A DNA stretch of 6,088 bases from CAZKCK01 sp964552325 (GTDB lineage: Bacteria; Bacteroidota; Bacteroidia; Bacteroidales; TTA-H9), in contig CAZKHA010000201.1 in assembly GCA_964552325.1 (NCBI GenBank), forward strand, positions 1-6,088, written 5' to 3'. Made by a program: the position numbers and the translations under genes. The notes below the pieces were generated by a model that saw only the letters and a list, made by a program, of their open reading frames with translations, searched no databases and had not been told where the DNA came from. Numbering within the stretch: position 1 is the stretch's first letter; the number at the start of each line of letters is the position of its first letter. Shown here piece by piece: positions 1-6,088 of this stretch.

Positions 1-34
1 TACTTTTCTTTTGGCCGCATGGAAAAGAAAAGTA
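1..34. repeat. Perfect 12-bp inverted repeat (TACTTTTCTTTT / AAAAGAAAAGTA)
   Basis: The arms at 1-12 and 23-34 are exact reverse complements separated by a 10-nt spacer (GGCCGCATGG). An RNA copy would fold into a stable but A/U-rich hairpin on either strand. There is no T-run after the right arm, so it is not a classic intrinsic terminator for rightward transcription, although the arms are themselves T/A rich. From memory, CTTTTCTTT...AAAGAAAAG hairpins of this style are scattered between genes in many Bacteroidota genomes, so it may be a dispersed intergenic element or a terminator for a gene beyond the left edge. No second copy is seen in the window. Confidence 0.6.
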
Positions 35-210
35 GGGATAGCACTGATTTCATAATCTCATGAACAACAAGCGTTAAGATATTATTGCTTGTCCAAAGAA
101 ATCTTGAGGGTTTTTACAAAGGAGGCTCATTCATGCTGTACAATTTCATAAAATTACCCACTTAATATGGCGATGAGCCAAATAAGTATCTAACTATGTG
201 AATATTTTCT

Positions 211-218
211 TAGATTTG
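211..218 (+). promoter_or_regulatory. Putative Bacteroidota -7 promoter box TAGATTTG for the DUF2271/T9SS gene
   Basis: TAGATTTG matches the TAnnTTTG consensus recognised by the primary sigma factor of Bacteroidota at every fixed position. It ends 25 nt before the ATG at 244. I do not see a clear TTG-type -33 element at the usual distance. If the box is used, transcription would start at about 222-224 and give a leader of roughly 20 nt. The identical octamer precedes the next transcription unit at 1208-1215. Confidence 0.45.
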
Positions 219-241
219 CGGTTAAATTTATTAACCGCAAA
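215..241. promoter_or_regulatory. 11-bp palindrome overlapping the -7 box: candidate operator
   Basis: TTTGCGGTTAA (215-225) and TTAACCGCAAA (231-241) are perfect inverted repeats around a 5-nt centre (ATTTA). The left arm shares TTTG with the -7 box at 211-218 and the right arm stops two bases before the ATG at 244. Transcription from that box would start inside the palindrome, so the transcript would lack most of the left arm. This favours a DNA-level binding site for a dimeric regulator over an RNA hairpin. A transcript from farther upstream would instead fold and could block the start codon. No regulator is encoded in the window. Confidence 0.4.
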
Positions 242-243
242 CT

Positions 244-1077
244 ATGAAAAGTATTCGAGTGATCGTTGTATCAATAGTGGTGTTCTTTCTTGGCATCAGC
301 TTGGCTATTAGTCAAATGGCTCCTTCAACGGCAACAGAGGGAACGCTAACCTTTACCGTAAAATCCATTACCAATAACAGTACTTATTCACCAAAAAATG
401 TGTTTGCCATTTGGATTACCGATTCGATGGGCACCTTTGTGAAGTCGTGTAAGGTAATGGCTGCGTCGCGCAAAAAGCATTTGGTAAAATGGAACGCCTC
501 ATCGGCCGGAAATACCGTTAATGCCATCACAGGTTCAACAATTTCTAACCATCAAACACATACCATTGAATGGGATGGCACCAATGTTTCGGGTGTAACC
601 GTACCCGATGGCCCATATAAAGTTTGTGTTGAGTATTCAAGCACTAACTCGGCTAGCAACGGCAATGCCGGACCTTTTTTATCGGTCGATTTTGTAAAGG
701 ATGCCAATACCTTACACTTAACGCCAAGCAATGCTACATTCTATCAGAACATTGTGGCCGATTGGGTTCCAAAATCCACCATTGGTGTAAACAAGCTTGA
801 AGAAGCCGGGGCCAGGTTTCAATTTTTCCCCAACCCTGTTGTTAACACGCTAAGTATGCAGTTAAGCCTCCACAAAAAGTCACAGGTTTCAATTGAACTC
901 CTTGATGCCAAAGGCACACTGCAACTCAACTTGCTTACCGACATCCTTAACAATGGTGAACACCGTTTTGAATGCTCGCCAAAACAACTAAAAGCTGGGG
1001 CAATTAGCAGTGGATTGTATTTATTGAAAGTTAATATAAATGGGCGTAGCGAAATACACAAACTAATCATCCAATAA
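244..1077 (+). CDS. Secreted DUF2271-like protein with T9SS type A C-terminal sorting domain
   Basis: This 277-aa protein is probably exported by Sec and then carried across the outer membrane by the type IX secretion system. Residues 1-23 form a signal peptide (MKSIR, a hydrophobic run, then LAIS before Gln24). Residues ~33-150 resemble DUF2271, a FlgD-like beta-sandwich. The visible signs are VFAIWITDSMGTFVKS (53-68), AITGST (94-99), EWDGT (109-113) and PDGPYKVCVEY (121-131). Residues ~191-277 are a type A sorting domain: FFPNPVVNTL near its start, SGLYLLKV around 256-263, and the end LIIQ. The sorting domain is removed after translocation in known T9SS cargo. The ATG at 244 is the first start that gives a proper signal peptide; no Shine-Dalgarno is present, as is usual in this phylum. 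A hairpin terminator 27 nt downstream makes it likely monocistronic. The DUF2271 assignment is from motif memory and moderately sure; the sorting domain is more certain. The molecular function is unknown. Confidence 0.88.
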   Translation: MKSIRVIVVSIVVFFLGISLAISQMAPSTATEGTLTFTVKSITNNSTYSPKNVFAIWITDSMGTFVKSCKVMAASRKKHLVKWNASSAGNTVNAITGSTISNHQTHTIEWDGTNVSGVTVPDGPYKVCVEYSSTNSASNGNAGPFLSVDFVKDANTLHLTPSNATFYQNIVADWVPKSTIGVNKLEEAGARFQFFPNPVVNTLSMQLSLHKKSQVSIELLDAKGTLQLNLLTDILNNGEHRFECSPKQLKAGAISSGLYLLKVNINGRSEIHKLIIQ

Positions 1078-1103
1078 GCTAGGTTAATTTATTTCATTTT
1101 ATT

Positions 1104-1147
1104 ACGGGCGGTACATTTTTTATATATTTGTACCGCCCGTTTATTTT
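1104..1147 (+). terminator. Intrinsic terminator after the DUF2271/T9SS gene
   Basis: ACGGGCGGTACA (1104-1115) and TGTACCGCCCGT (1129-1140) form a perfect 12-bp GC-rich stem around a 13-nt A/T loop, followed by TTATTTT. It lies 27 nt after the stop codon at 1077. It should separate the first gene from the tandem pair starting at 1254. The T-richness on the other side is weaker, so rightward termination is the main expectation. Confidence 0.85.
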
Positions 1148-1207
1148 GGCTTCTAGGTGATTTTAATATAATGATGGTAAAAAGTAAGCGGTTAATTTTT
1201 AGCATTT

Positions 1208-1215
1208 TAGATTTG
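1208..1215 (+). promoter_or_regulatory. Putative -7 promoter box TAGATTTG for the tandem DUF3857 operon
   Basis: This is an exact TAnnTTTG match, identical to the box at 211-218, ending 38 nt before the ATG at 1254. The expected start site is about 1219-1222, giving a leader of about 33 nt. No convincing TTG-type -33 element is seen. GCGGTTAA at 1188-1195, about 12 bp upstream of the box, repeats the half-site of the palindrome found before the first gene. The position after a strong terminator and before the two-gene unit supports a promoter here. Confidence 0.5.
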
Positions 1216-1253
1216 TTGTATGCAATAATCGTTAATCAATCAAAACCAAGATT

Positions 1254-3290
1254 ATGAGAAACCTGATTTGTTTGGTGTTCGCCTTACTTATGATTGAAGT
1301 GGGTTTTACACAGGTAGTTAAACCAAATTGTAAATTTGGAAAAGTTAGTGAAGATGAGCTTAAAATGCTGATGTACGATAAAGACTCATCGGCCCATGCA
1401 GTGGTATTATATGATTATGGAACAAGTGATTTTACCTATGATGCCGTTGGTGATAAAGGTTGGCAAATTGAATTTAGGCGCCATGTTCGCGTTAAAATCT
1501 TTGATAAGGAAGGTTTTTCAGCGGCCGACTTTAAAATAAAGCTTTACCATGATGCAAATTCAATTGAAGAAAAATTGCTTGACATTGATGGTTTTACGTT
1601 CAACCTTGAAAATGGTAAAGTTGTAAAAACCAAGCTTGAGCGAAAAAGCATCATGCAAAAAGAAGATGATAAATACCATGATTCCTATAGTTTTGCAATG
1701 CCCAATGTAAGAGAGGGTTCTGTTATCGACCTTAGCTATATGATAAAGTCAGATGCTATTTTTAATTTGCGCTCATGGCAATTTCAATACGACATCCCAG
1801 TTAAATGGTCAGAATATTTTGTTGGAATCCCGGAATATTTCATCTACAAACATACCGTTAAAGGGTATAATATGCTTACAATTAACGATATAACAGATGC
1901 TAGGCGCAGCATTACAATTACCTCAAAGTATCGCACAGGAACAAGGGTTGTTGGCACTCAATTTGAAAATGAGGTAATCGATTACAGTTTATCCCAATAT
2001 AGACTTGCCATGGCTAATGTACCTGCATTTGAAGTAGAAGATTACCTTACTACTTCTCAGAACTACTTGAGTTCCTATAATTTTGAACTATCTTCTACCA
2101 AATCATCCGATAATGTGTTTAGAAATTATACTACAACATGGGATAAGATTAATGAAATACTGGTTGACAGCGATAATTTTGGCAGATGGTTGACAGCCCG
2201 TGGTTTTATTGAAGATGATATAAAGCCGTTGGTCCAAAATATTCCAGATCCTCTGCAAAAACTTAGGGTAATTAAAAAGTATGTTGAAGATAAGATAAAA
2301 TGGGATGAATATAATTCATTGTTTGCTAATGATTTACGAAAGGCATGGGAAGATAGGAAAGGCTCTTCCGCTGAAATTAATTTAGCCCTGGTTAATGCCT
2401 TGAAAGCAGCGGGGCTCGATGCAAATGCTGTGGCCTTGAGCACACGGCGAAATGGTATGCTCAACCCATTTCACCCTTCTGTTTCTGATTTTAACTATGT
2501 GGTAGCCTGTGTGGCAATTGCGGGCGATACACTTTTGCTCGACGCTACAGAGCCCAATTCCCCCGTTGGGATTTTGCCCGAACGCTGCCTGAATGGCAAA
2601 GGCAGGTTAATAAGCAAAGGCGGAAATTCGCGTTGGGTTAACTTAACCCCAAAGCAAGCCGACAAACTTACAGCTAACTACAACATTGTTTTAAATATGG
2701 ATGGTAGTTTGAGTGGCAACGCCGAAATTCAACATGATGCTTACAATGCTATCGATTTTCGCAACGAGTTGGATGATGCAGCTTCGCTCGACGAGTTTTA
2801 CAAAACCTTTGAAAAAGCGCATACAGGGCTTACAATCAAATCAAAAATACTTGAACACCGTGATAGTCTGTATAAACCCTTATGTGAGAAGTTTGAGTTT
2901 TCGGTTGCCGAAGCAGTAAACATGGATGACGCATTGGTTTTGGTTAATCCTGTGCAATTTGAAGCTATAACCAGTAATCCGTTCCGGCTCAAGGAAAGGT
3001 CGTATCCTGTCGAATTTCCTCAGGCCATTAACAAAACCCTTGTTTTTAATTGGAGCCTTCCCAAAGGCTTTGCAGTGGAGCAATTACCAAAACCTGCGGT
3101 GGTAACCCTACCCAATAATGGGGGCAAGTTTACGTATAGCGTGGTTCAGAATGGAGAAAACTTAATGGTAATCAGTATGCTAAAGATCAACCAACTCATG
3201 TTTATTCCGACTGAATATGCTATCTTGAAGCAGTTTTATGCTCAAATAATAGCCAAACAAGAAGAGAGTATTGTACTAAAGAAGCTTTAA
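1254..3290 (+). CDS. Secreted DUF3857 protein with catalytically degenerate transglutaminase-like domain
   Basis: This 678-aa envelope protein has a signal peptide (MRNLICLVFALLMIEVGFT, probable cut before Gln20). A DUF3857 domain spans roughly 40-230, with FRRHVRVKIFDKEG (74-87), MPNVREGSVIDLSY (149-162) and WQFQYDIPVKWSEY (175-188). A transglutaminase-like core follows at about 330-450, and a C-terminal beta-rich region includes LPKGFAVEQLPK (602-613). In the core, the catalytic Cys position is Ser372 (GSSAEINLALVNALKAAGL), the His position is Tyr415 (FNYVVA), and Asp430 (LLLDAT) is retained. Cysteine transglutaminase or protease chemistry is therefore not expected. From memory, relatives in Bacteroidota often show the same GxxAEINL/FNYV pattern, so this is probably a conserved non-catalytic subfamily rather than a decaying gene; the frame is intact throughout. 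It ends 3 nt before the next ATG. A periplasmic or surface location is inferred, since no T9SS tail is seen. The substrate is unknown. Confidence 0.9.
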   Translation: MRNLICLVFALLMIEVGFTQVVKPNCKFGKVSEDELKMLMYDKDSSAHAVVLYDYGTSDFTYDAVGDKGWQIEFRRHVRVKIFDKEGFSAADFKIKLYHDANSIEEKLLDIDGFTFNLENGKVVKTKLERKSIMQKEDDKYHDSYSFAMPNVREGSVIDLSYMIKSDAIFNLRSWQFQYDIPVKWSEYFVGIPEYFIYKHTVKGYNMLTINDITDARRSITITSKYRTGTRVVGTQFENEVIDYSLSQYRLAMANVPAFEVEDYLTTSQNYLSSYNFELSSTKSSDNVFRNYTTTWDKINEILVDSDNFGRWLTARGFIEDDIKPLVQNIPDPLQKLRVIKKYVEDKIKWDEYNSLFANDLRKAWEDRKGSSAEINLALVNALKAAGLDANAVALSTRRNGMLNPFHPSVSDFNYVVACVAIAGDTLLLDATEPNSPVGILPERCLNGKGRLISKGGNSRWVNLTPKQADKLTANYNIVLNMDGSLSGNAEIQHDAYNAIDFRNELDDAASLDEFYKTFEKAHTGLTIKSKILEHRDSLYKPLCEKFEFSVAEAVNMDDALVLVNPVQFEAITSNPFRLKERSYPVEFPQAINKTLVFNWSLPKGFAVEQLPKPAVVTLPNNGGKFTYSVVQNGENLMVISMLKINQLMFIPTEYAILKQFYAQIIAKQEESIVLKKL

Positions 3291-3293
3291 GCC

Positions 3294-5201
3294 ATGGGAT
3301 TTAGATTTATAATCGTACTTCTATTTTGTTGGGCTTCACACATCTGCTATAGTCAGGCAGCTTTTTTCACGAATTCAATACCTGATTCGTTGTACGAGGA
3401 TGCCAATGCATTGGTTGTTTTTTCGGGTACCGAGGTTGAGGTTTATTCCAGCACCTCATTAAAGCTTAAAGTCCATAAGGTTATAACAGTGTACAACCAG
3501 CAAGGAGTTGATCAGGCAAGCTTTGCAATTACATATGATAAATTCAGGAAACCTTCTAACATTAAGATAAGTACATATGCACTTTTGGGGAAGAATGAAA
3601 GGAAAGTGAAACAAAGCGAGCTAATTGATGCTGCTTTAAGCGATGGCTTTTCGATTTATAACGATGATCGTATTAAATATTATAGGCCTGTTGTTGATTA
3701 TTTCCCCTTTACAATAGATTATTCATACGAAATTGATTTTGAAGGATATACCAATATTCCAAGTTGGAATCCAGTGCCCAGCTTTAATGTCGCTGTTTTC
3801 TATAGCGCTTATTCAATTGAGTTTAGCCAGGATCTTGGGGTCCGGTATAAATTGTTGAATAATTGCGGCCAGCCCAATTCTTCGATTTCCGATGGCAAAA
3901 AAAAATTAACATGGGTTTCAGCTAATTTCAAAGCTTTAAAACCTGAACCTTATTCCCCTGAAATTGACTATCTTGTCCCTAAAGTTTTAATTGGATGCAA
4001 TCAGTTTGGGTATGATGGGTTTCCAGGGGATTTTAGTTCATGGAACTCGTTTGGCAAATGGGCCGCCGATCTTTTAGTCAACCGTCAGGAGTTACCGCTT
4101 GAAAGCCAAGCCAAAATCTTGGCCTTGTTAAAGGGGGTTGACAGCCCAAAAGAGAAAGCCGCTATTCTATACCAATACCTTCAAGAGCACATGCGGTACG
4201 TAAGTATCCAACTTGGTATTGGAGGTTTTCAGCCATTTAGTGCAGCCGAGGTTGATAAATGGGGTTATGGCGATTGCAAGGCCTTGTCAAATTATTACCT
4301 AACTTTACTTAAGCTTGCTGGCATAAAGGGGATTTACGCCATCACCAATGCATCAAGCGATTATGATGGATTTTACGAGGATTTTCCTGCCAATATTTAT
4401 TTCAATCATGTGGTTGTTTGTATTCCATTCGAAAACGATACAACATGGGTTGAGTGTACGAGCAATTATTATCCTTTTGGCTATATGGGTCGCAGGGTTG
4501 CTGGGCAGCCCGCTTTGTTGGTAACCGATTCGGGTGGTGTTCTTGCTAAAATCCCAAAGCTCTCAGGCGATAATAACAATGAGTTTCGGAAGCTTAACAT
4601 CCAATTGAATGAAGACGGAAATGCCCATATGAAGCTGAAAACACGTTATTTAGGTGAGCAATTAAACGCAGGTTTGTTGCAATACACAAAAAGCAAAACA
4701 GAGCAAATTAAAAGCATTTACACAAATTTGGAGCTTAAAGAACTGGAACTAATTTCCCATGAGTATCAGTATTATAAGGGTTCAAATCCTTGTGTATCAA
4801 TGATAGCAACACTCCAAAGCCAGGGTCTTGCACAATTATCGGGCGACAGGATGTTTATTCCAATTCAACTCTTGGATAATCCGTTTTCAGCTCCTGAGTT
4901 AATCGAGTCTCGAAGGTTTCCGGTTAAGCTAAATTGGTCGTACTATGATTGTGATACAATTATAATTGAGTTGCCAAAAGGATTTGCAGTTGAGATGTTG
5001 CCCAAAGCTGTTCGGTCGTCAACCGAATTTGGTGATTATGAACTTAGTGTTTCAGCTAATCAGCATGAAGTGATGTTAGTTAGAAGTTTACGGTTAAAAG
5101 CGGGTACGCATCCACCAGAATCATATACGGCTTTTAGGGAGCATTTGCTAAAGATTCATAAATCAGCCAAGCAAAAACTGGTTTTACACAAAGCAAGTTA
5201 A
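3294..5201 (+). CDS. Secreted DUF3857 protein with transglutaminase-like domain, Cys-His pair intact
   Basis: This 635-aa paralogue of the gene before it starts 3 nt after that gene's stop with no Shine-Dalgarno, suggesting one mRNA and translational coupling. The signal peptide is MGFRFIIVLLFCWASHICYS, probably cut before Gln21. The DUF3857 region is at about 35-210 (LKLKVHKVITVYNQQG; YFPFTIDYSYEIDFEG). The transglutaminase-like core is at about 275-395: GYGDCKALSNYYLTLLKLAG puts the nucleophile at Cys328, FNHVVV gives His372, and WVECTS gives Glu387 at the usual Asp position. The C-terminal beta-rich region contains LPKGFAVEMLPK (560-571), shared with the upstream protein. The fold could support transglutaminase, peptidase or related acyl-transfer chemistry, but the family's reaction is not established from sequence. 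The family WLECTS-type motif, from memory, commonly has Glu, so it need not mean inactivation. Location is inferred to be periplasm or cell surface. It is the last gene of the rightward unit. Confidence 0.92.
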   Translation: MGFRFIIVLLFCWASHICYSQAAFFTNSIPDSLYEDANALVVFSGTEVEVYSSTSLKLKVHKVITVYNQQGVDQASFAITYDKFRKPSNIKISTYALLGKNERKVKQSELIDAALSDGFSIYNDDRIKYYRPVVDYFPFTIDYSYEIDFEGYTNIPSWNPVPSFNVAVFYSAYSIEFSQDLGVRYKLLNNCGQPNSSISDGKKKLTWVSANFKALKPEPYSPEIDYLVPKVLIGCNQFGYDGFPGDFSSWNSFGKWAADLLVNRQELPLESQAKILALLKGVDSPKEKAAILYQYLQEHMRYVSIQLGIGGFQPFSAAEVDKWGYGDCKALSNYYLTLLKLAGIKGIYAITNASSDYDGFYEDFPANIYFNHVVVCIPFENDTTWVECTSNYYPFGYMGRRVAGQPALLVTDSGGVLAKIPKLSGDNNNEFRKLNIQLNEDGNAHMKLKTRYLGEQLNAGLLQYTKSKTEQIKSIYTNLELKELELISHEYQYYKGSNPCVSMIATLQSQGLAQLSGDRMFIPIQLLDNPFSAPELIESRRFPVKLNWSYYDCDTIIIELPKGFAVEMLPKAVRSSTEFGDYELSVSANQHEVMLVRSLRLKAGTHPPESYTAFREHLLKIHKSAKQKLVLHKAS

Positions 5202-5358
5202 AGCTATTGATTACCTTGTAATTGGGTGCCTTATTCGAAGGGGTTTAGCTCTCGGCTTTGGGTGTGTGACAGCTTTTGGTGTTTGGCCAAAAAAAATGGA
5301 TGGTTGAAAACTACCTGTTTTATTCACCCTGATTAACAGCAGGGGTAGCAAAGCTAGA
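5202..5358. other. Convergent intergenic gap with a weak hairpin
   Basis: These 157 bases lie between two converging genes. A bidirectional terminator would be expected here, but only a weak one is seen: CCCTG (5327-5331) pairs with CAGGG (5340-5344) around an 8-nt loop, without a good T-run on either side. The palindrome TTTGGCCAAA at 5282-5291 is followed by an A-run, which is the wrong composition for a rightward terminator. Termination may be Rho-dependent or occur inside the opposing gene. No small gene is supported. Confidence 0.4.
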
Positions 5359-6030
5359 TTATAAAGTGTCTAAAGCGTTTGGGCCTTCGTCTTCCTCTTC
5401 CTCAAAGGTATCAGGCCTTAGTTTTATACAGGTTTGGATAAGATCGTTGTTGTTTTTATTAAAGCCGGATATGGTGATTCCAAATGCTAATTTCATGACT
5501 AACAGACAGTTTTGATCTTTATCTATAAAAAGTTCATGCATATTTCCGGCAAGTGTGGTTCGCAGGCCTTTAGAGCTTAGGATTTCTTGTATAAGTTCTA
5601 GCTGTTTTTCTTCGGTGCCATTATACACATGGAATTCGTTCATAACAAACGTTTTGTCAGAAAAGAACAGCAGGTTTTTGAATTGTACTTTGCCATTTTT
5701 TCCTTTAAAGCCAGCTACCCTGAATGGCAGGTTTCGTTCGTAGGATGCATTAAAGAGCTCTGGTTTGCCATAAATTTTTAAAAAAGCGTCGAAACTTTCG
5801 CCAAACTTAATTTTGGGCAGCAGAAGAGATTGTTCACTAGAGGTGGAAGGCAAGTTGTTGGCTAGCTCTGAAGCTTTAAAATGTGAGGTGAAATCATCGT
5901 TAATAGCCTCTTTAAATGGATAGGCTGTCATAAGATCAGAACTTCTTTTGCGGGCGAAGCATTCGCAATACTCAGGGCTATACAGCCCATGTGCCATTTT
6001 TATTCGAAGCAAAGTTATCCAGCTAAACAT
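5359..6030 (-). CDS. Hypothetical protein with CxC motif and acidic C-terminal tail
   Basis: I do not recognise this 223-aa protein. No signal peptide or membrane segment is evident, so it looks cytosolic. An N-terminal stretch has YCEC (21-24) followed by basic residues and AYPF (36-39); a CxC...K...YP pattern is faintly reminiscent of short domains in other Bacteroidota hypotheticals, but this is only an impression. The central part begins KIKFGESFDAFLKIYGKPELF (73-93) and continues as alternating beta strands and a helix (LELIQEILSS, 144-153), consistent with a compact alpha/beta domain. The tail after residue 209 is acidic (EEEEDE, 210-215). Two starts are possible: the ATG at 6030, or Met12 at 5997. 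An exact TAACTTTG promoter-like box lies between them (6017-6010), which would make the 212-aa form the real product. It converges on the DUF3857 pair, so no shared operon is implied. Confidence 0.7.
   Translation of the reverse strand: MFSWITLLRIKMAHGLYSPEYCECFARKRSSDLMTAYPFKEAINDDFTSHFKASELANNLPSTSSEQSLLLPKIKFGESFDAFLKIYGKPELFNASYERNLPFRVAGFKGKNGKVQFKNLLFFSDKTFVMNEFHVYNGTEEKQLELIQEILSSKGLRTTLAGNMHELFIDKDQNCLLVMKLAFGITISGFNKNNNDLIQTCIKLRPDTFEEEEDEGPNALDTL
6010..6017 (-). promoter_or_regulatory. Possible -7 box TAACTTTG inside the 5' end of the leftward gene
   Basis: On the minus strand TAACTTTG (6017 to 6010) fits TAnnTTTG exactly. It lies within codons 5-7 of the longer reading frame and 12 nt before the alternative ATG at 5997. 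If used, transcription would begin at about 6005 and the leader would be only about 8 nt. No clear -33 element is seen, and an 8-mer with six fixed, A/T-rich positions can occur by chance. Confidence 0.25.
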
Positions 6031-6088
6031 TGAATGTGCTATTTTGAGGAAGGATTATAACTTAAACCGGTTGTTCATGATCCAAATA

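Noticed and set aside
1..63. Open frame from the left edge to a TGA at 61-63
   Set aside because: Only 20 codons, running straight through the perfect inverted repeat; no protein-like character supports it as the tail of an upstream gene.
124..179. GGCTCAT (124-130) and ATGAGCC (173-179) inverted repeat
   Set aside because: Seven base pairs separated by 42 nt is weak and expected by chance in a region this size; no riboswitch architecture was recognised.
1123..1130. TATATTTG matching the -7 consensus
   Set aside because: It sits in the A/T loop of the terminator stem with no -33 element; it is kept only as a remark under the 28-codon frame.
1225..1255. ATAATC (1225-1230) pairing with GATTAT (1250-1255) across the operon start codon
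   Set aside because: Six A/T-rich pairs with a 19-nt loop would be too unstable to count as a regulatory hairpin.
2126..2464. 112-codon open frame on the minus strand
   Set aside because: It lies wholly inside the DUF3857 gene, whose translation shows conserved family motifs across the same bases; it is an antisense shadow.
5254..5282. Imperfect direct repeat GGCTTTGGGTGT / AGCTTTTGGTGT in the convergent gap
   Set aside because: Two copies of a 10/12 low-complexity match are not enough to claim a repeat element.
5274..5292. TTTTGG / CCAAAA hairpin next to an A-run as a terminator
   Set aside because: For rightward transcription the tract is A rather than T, and for leftward transcription the T-run comes before the stem, so neither direction fits an intrinsic terminator.

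Overview
The window looks like chromosomal DNA of a Bacteroidota bacterium, probably from the Cytophagales/Flavobacteriales/Sphingobacteriales range. The evidence is a C-terminal type IX secretion (T9SS) type A sorting domain on the first protein, secreted DUF3857/transglutaminase-like proteins of the kind common in this phylum, signal peptides that appear to be cut just before Gln, starts without Shine-Dalgarno sequences, and three exact matches to the Bacteroidota -7 promoter consensus TAnnTTTG. No rRNA, tRNA, transposon, CRISPR array or phage gene is visible.

Layout: (1) 1-243 is a non-coding leader region. It starts with a perfect 12-bp inverted repeat and ends with a TAGATTTG box that overlaps an 11-bp palindrome just before the first gene. 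(2) 244-1077 (+) encodes a secreted protein with a DUF2271-like beta-sandwich domain and a T9SS sorting domain. A strong hairpin terminator follows (1104-1147), so this gene is probably a single transcription unit. (3) 1254-3290 and 3294-5201 (+) are two tandem secreted DUF3857 + transglutaminase-fold proteins, 3 nt apart and almost certainly co-transcribed from a TAGATTTG box at 1208. (4) 5202-5358 is a short convergent intergenic gap. (5) 5359-6030 (-) is a cytosolic-looking protein of unknown function with an acidic tail, facing the other genes.

The main point of interest is the tandem pair. The upstream member has Ser and Tyr where the transglutaminase/protease-like Cys and His belong, so it is probably non-catalytic. 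The downstream member keeps Cys and His and has Glu at the third position. Both end in the same LPKGFAVExLPK motif. This suggests an envelope pair in which one partner is catalytic and the other binds, scaffolds or regulates. The substrate is unknown, and such proteins are widespread in the phylum, so I do not claim a wholly new system. The next most interesting feature is the palindrome laid over the -7 box of the T9SS-cargo gene, with a matching half-site before the tandem pair.
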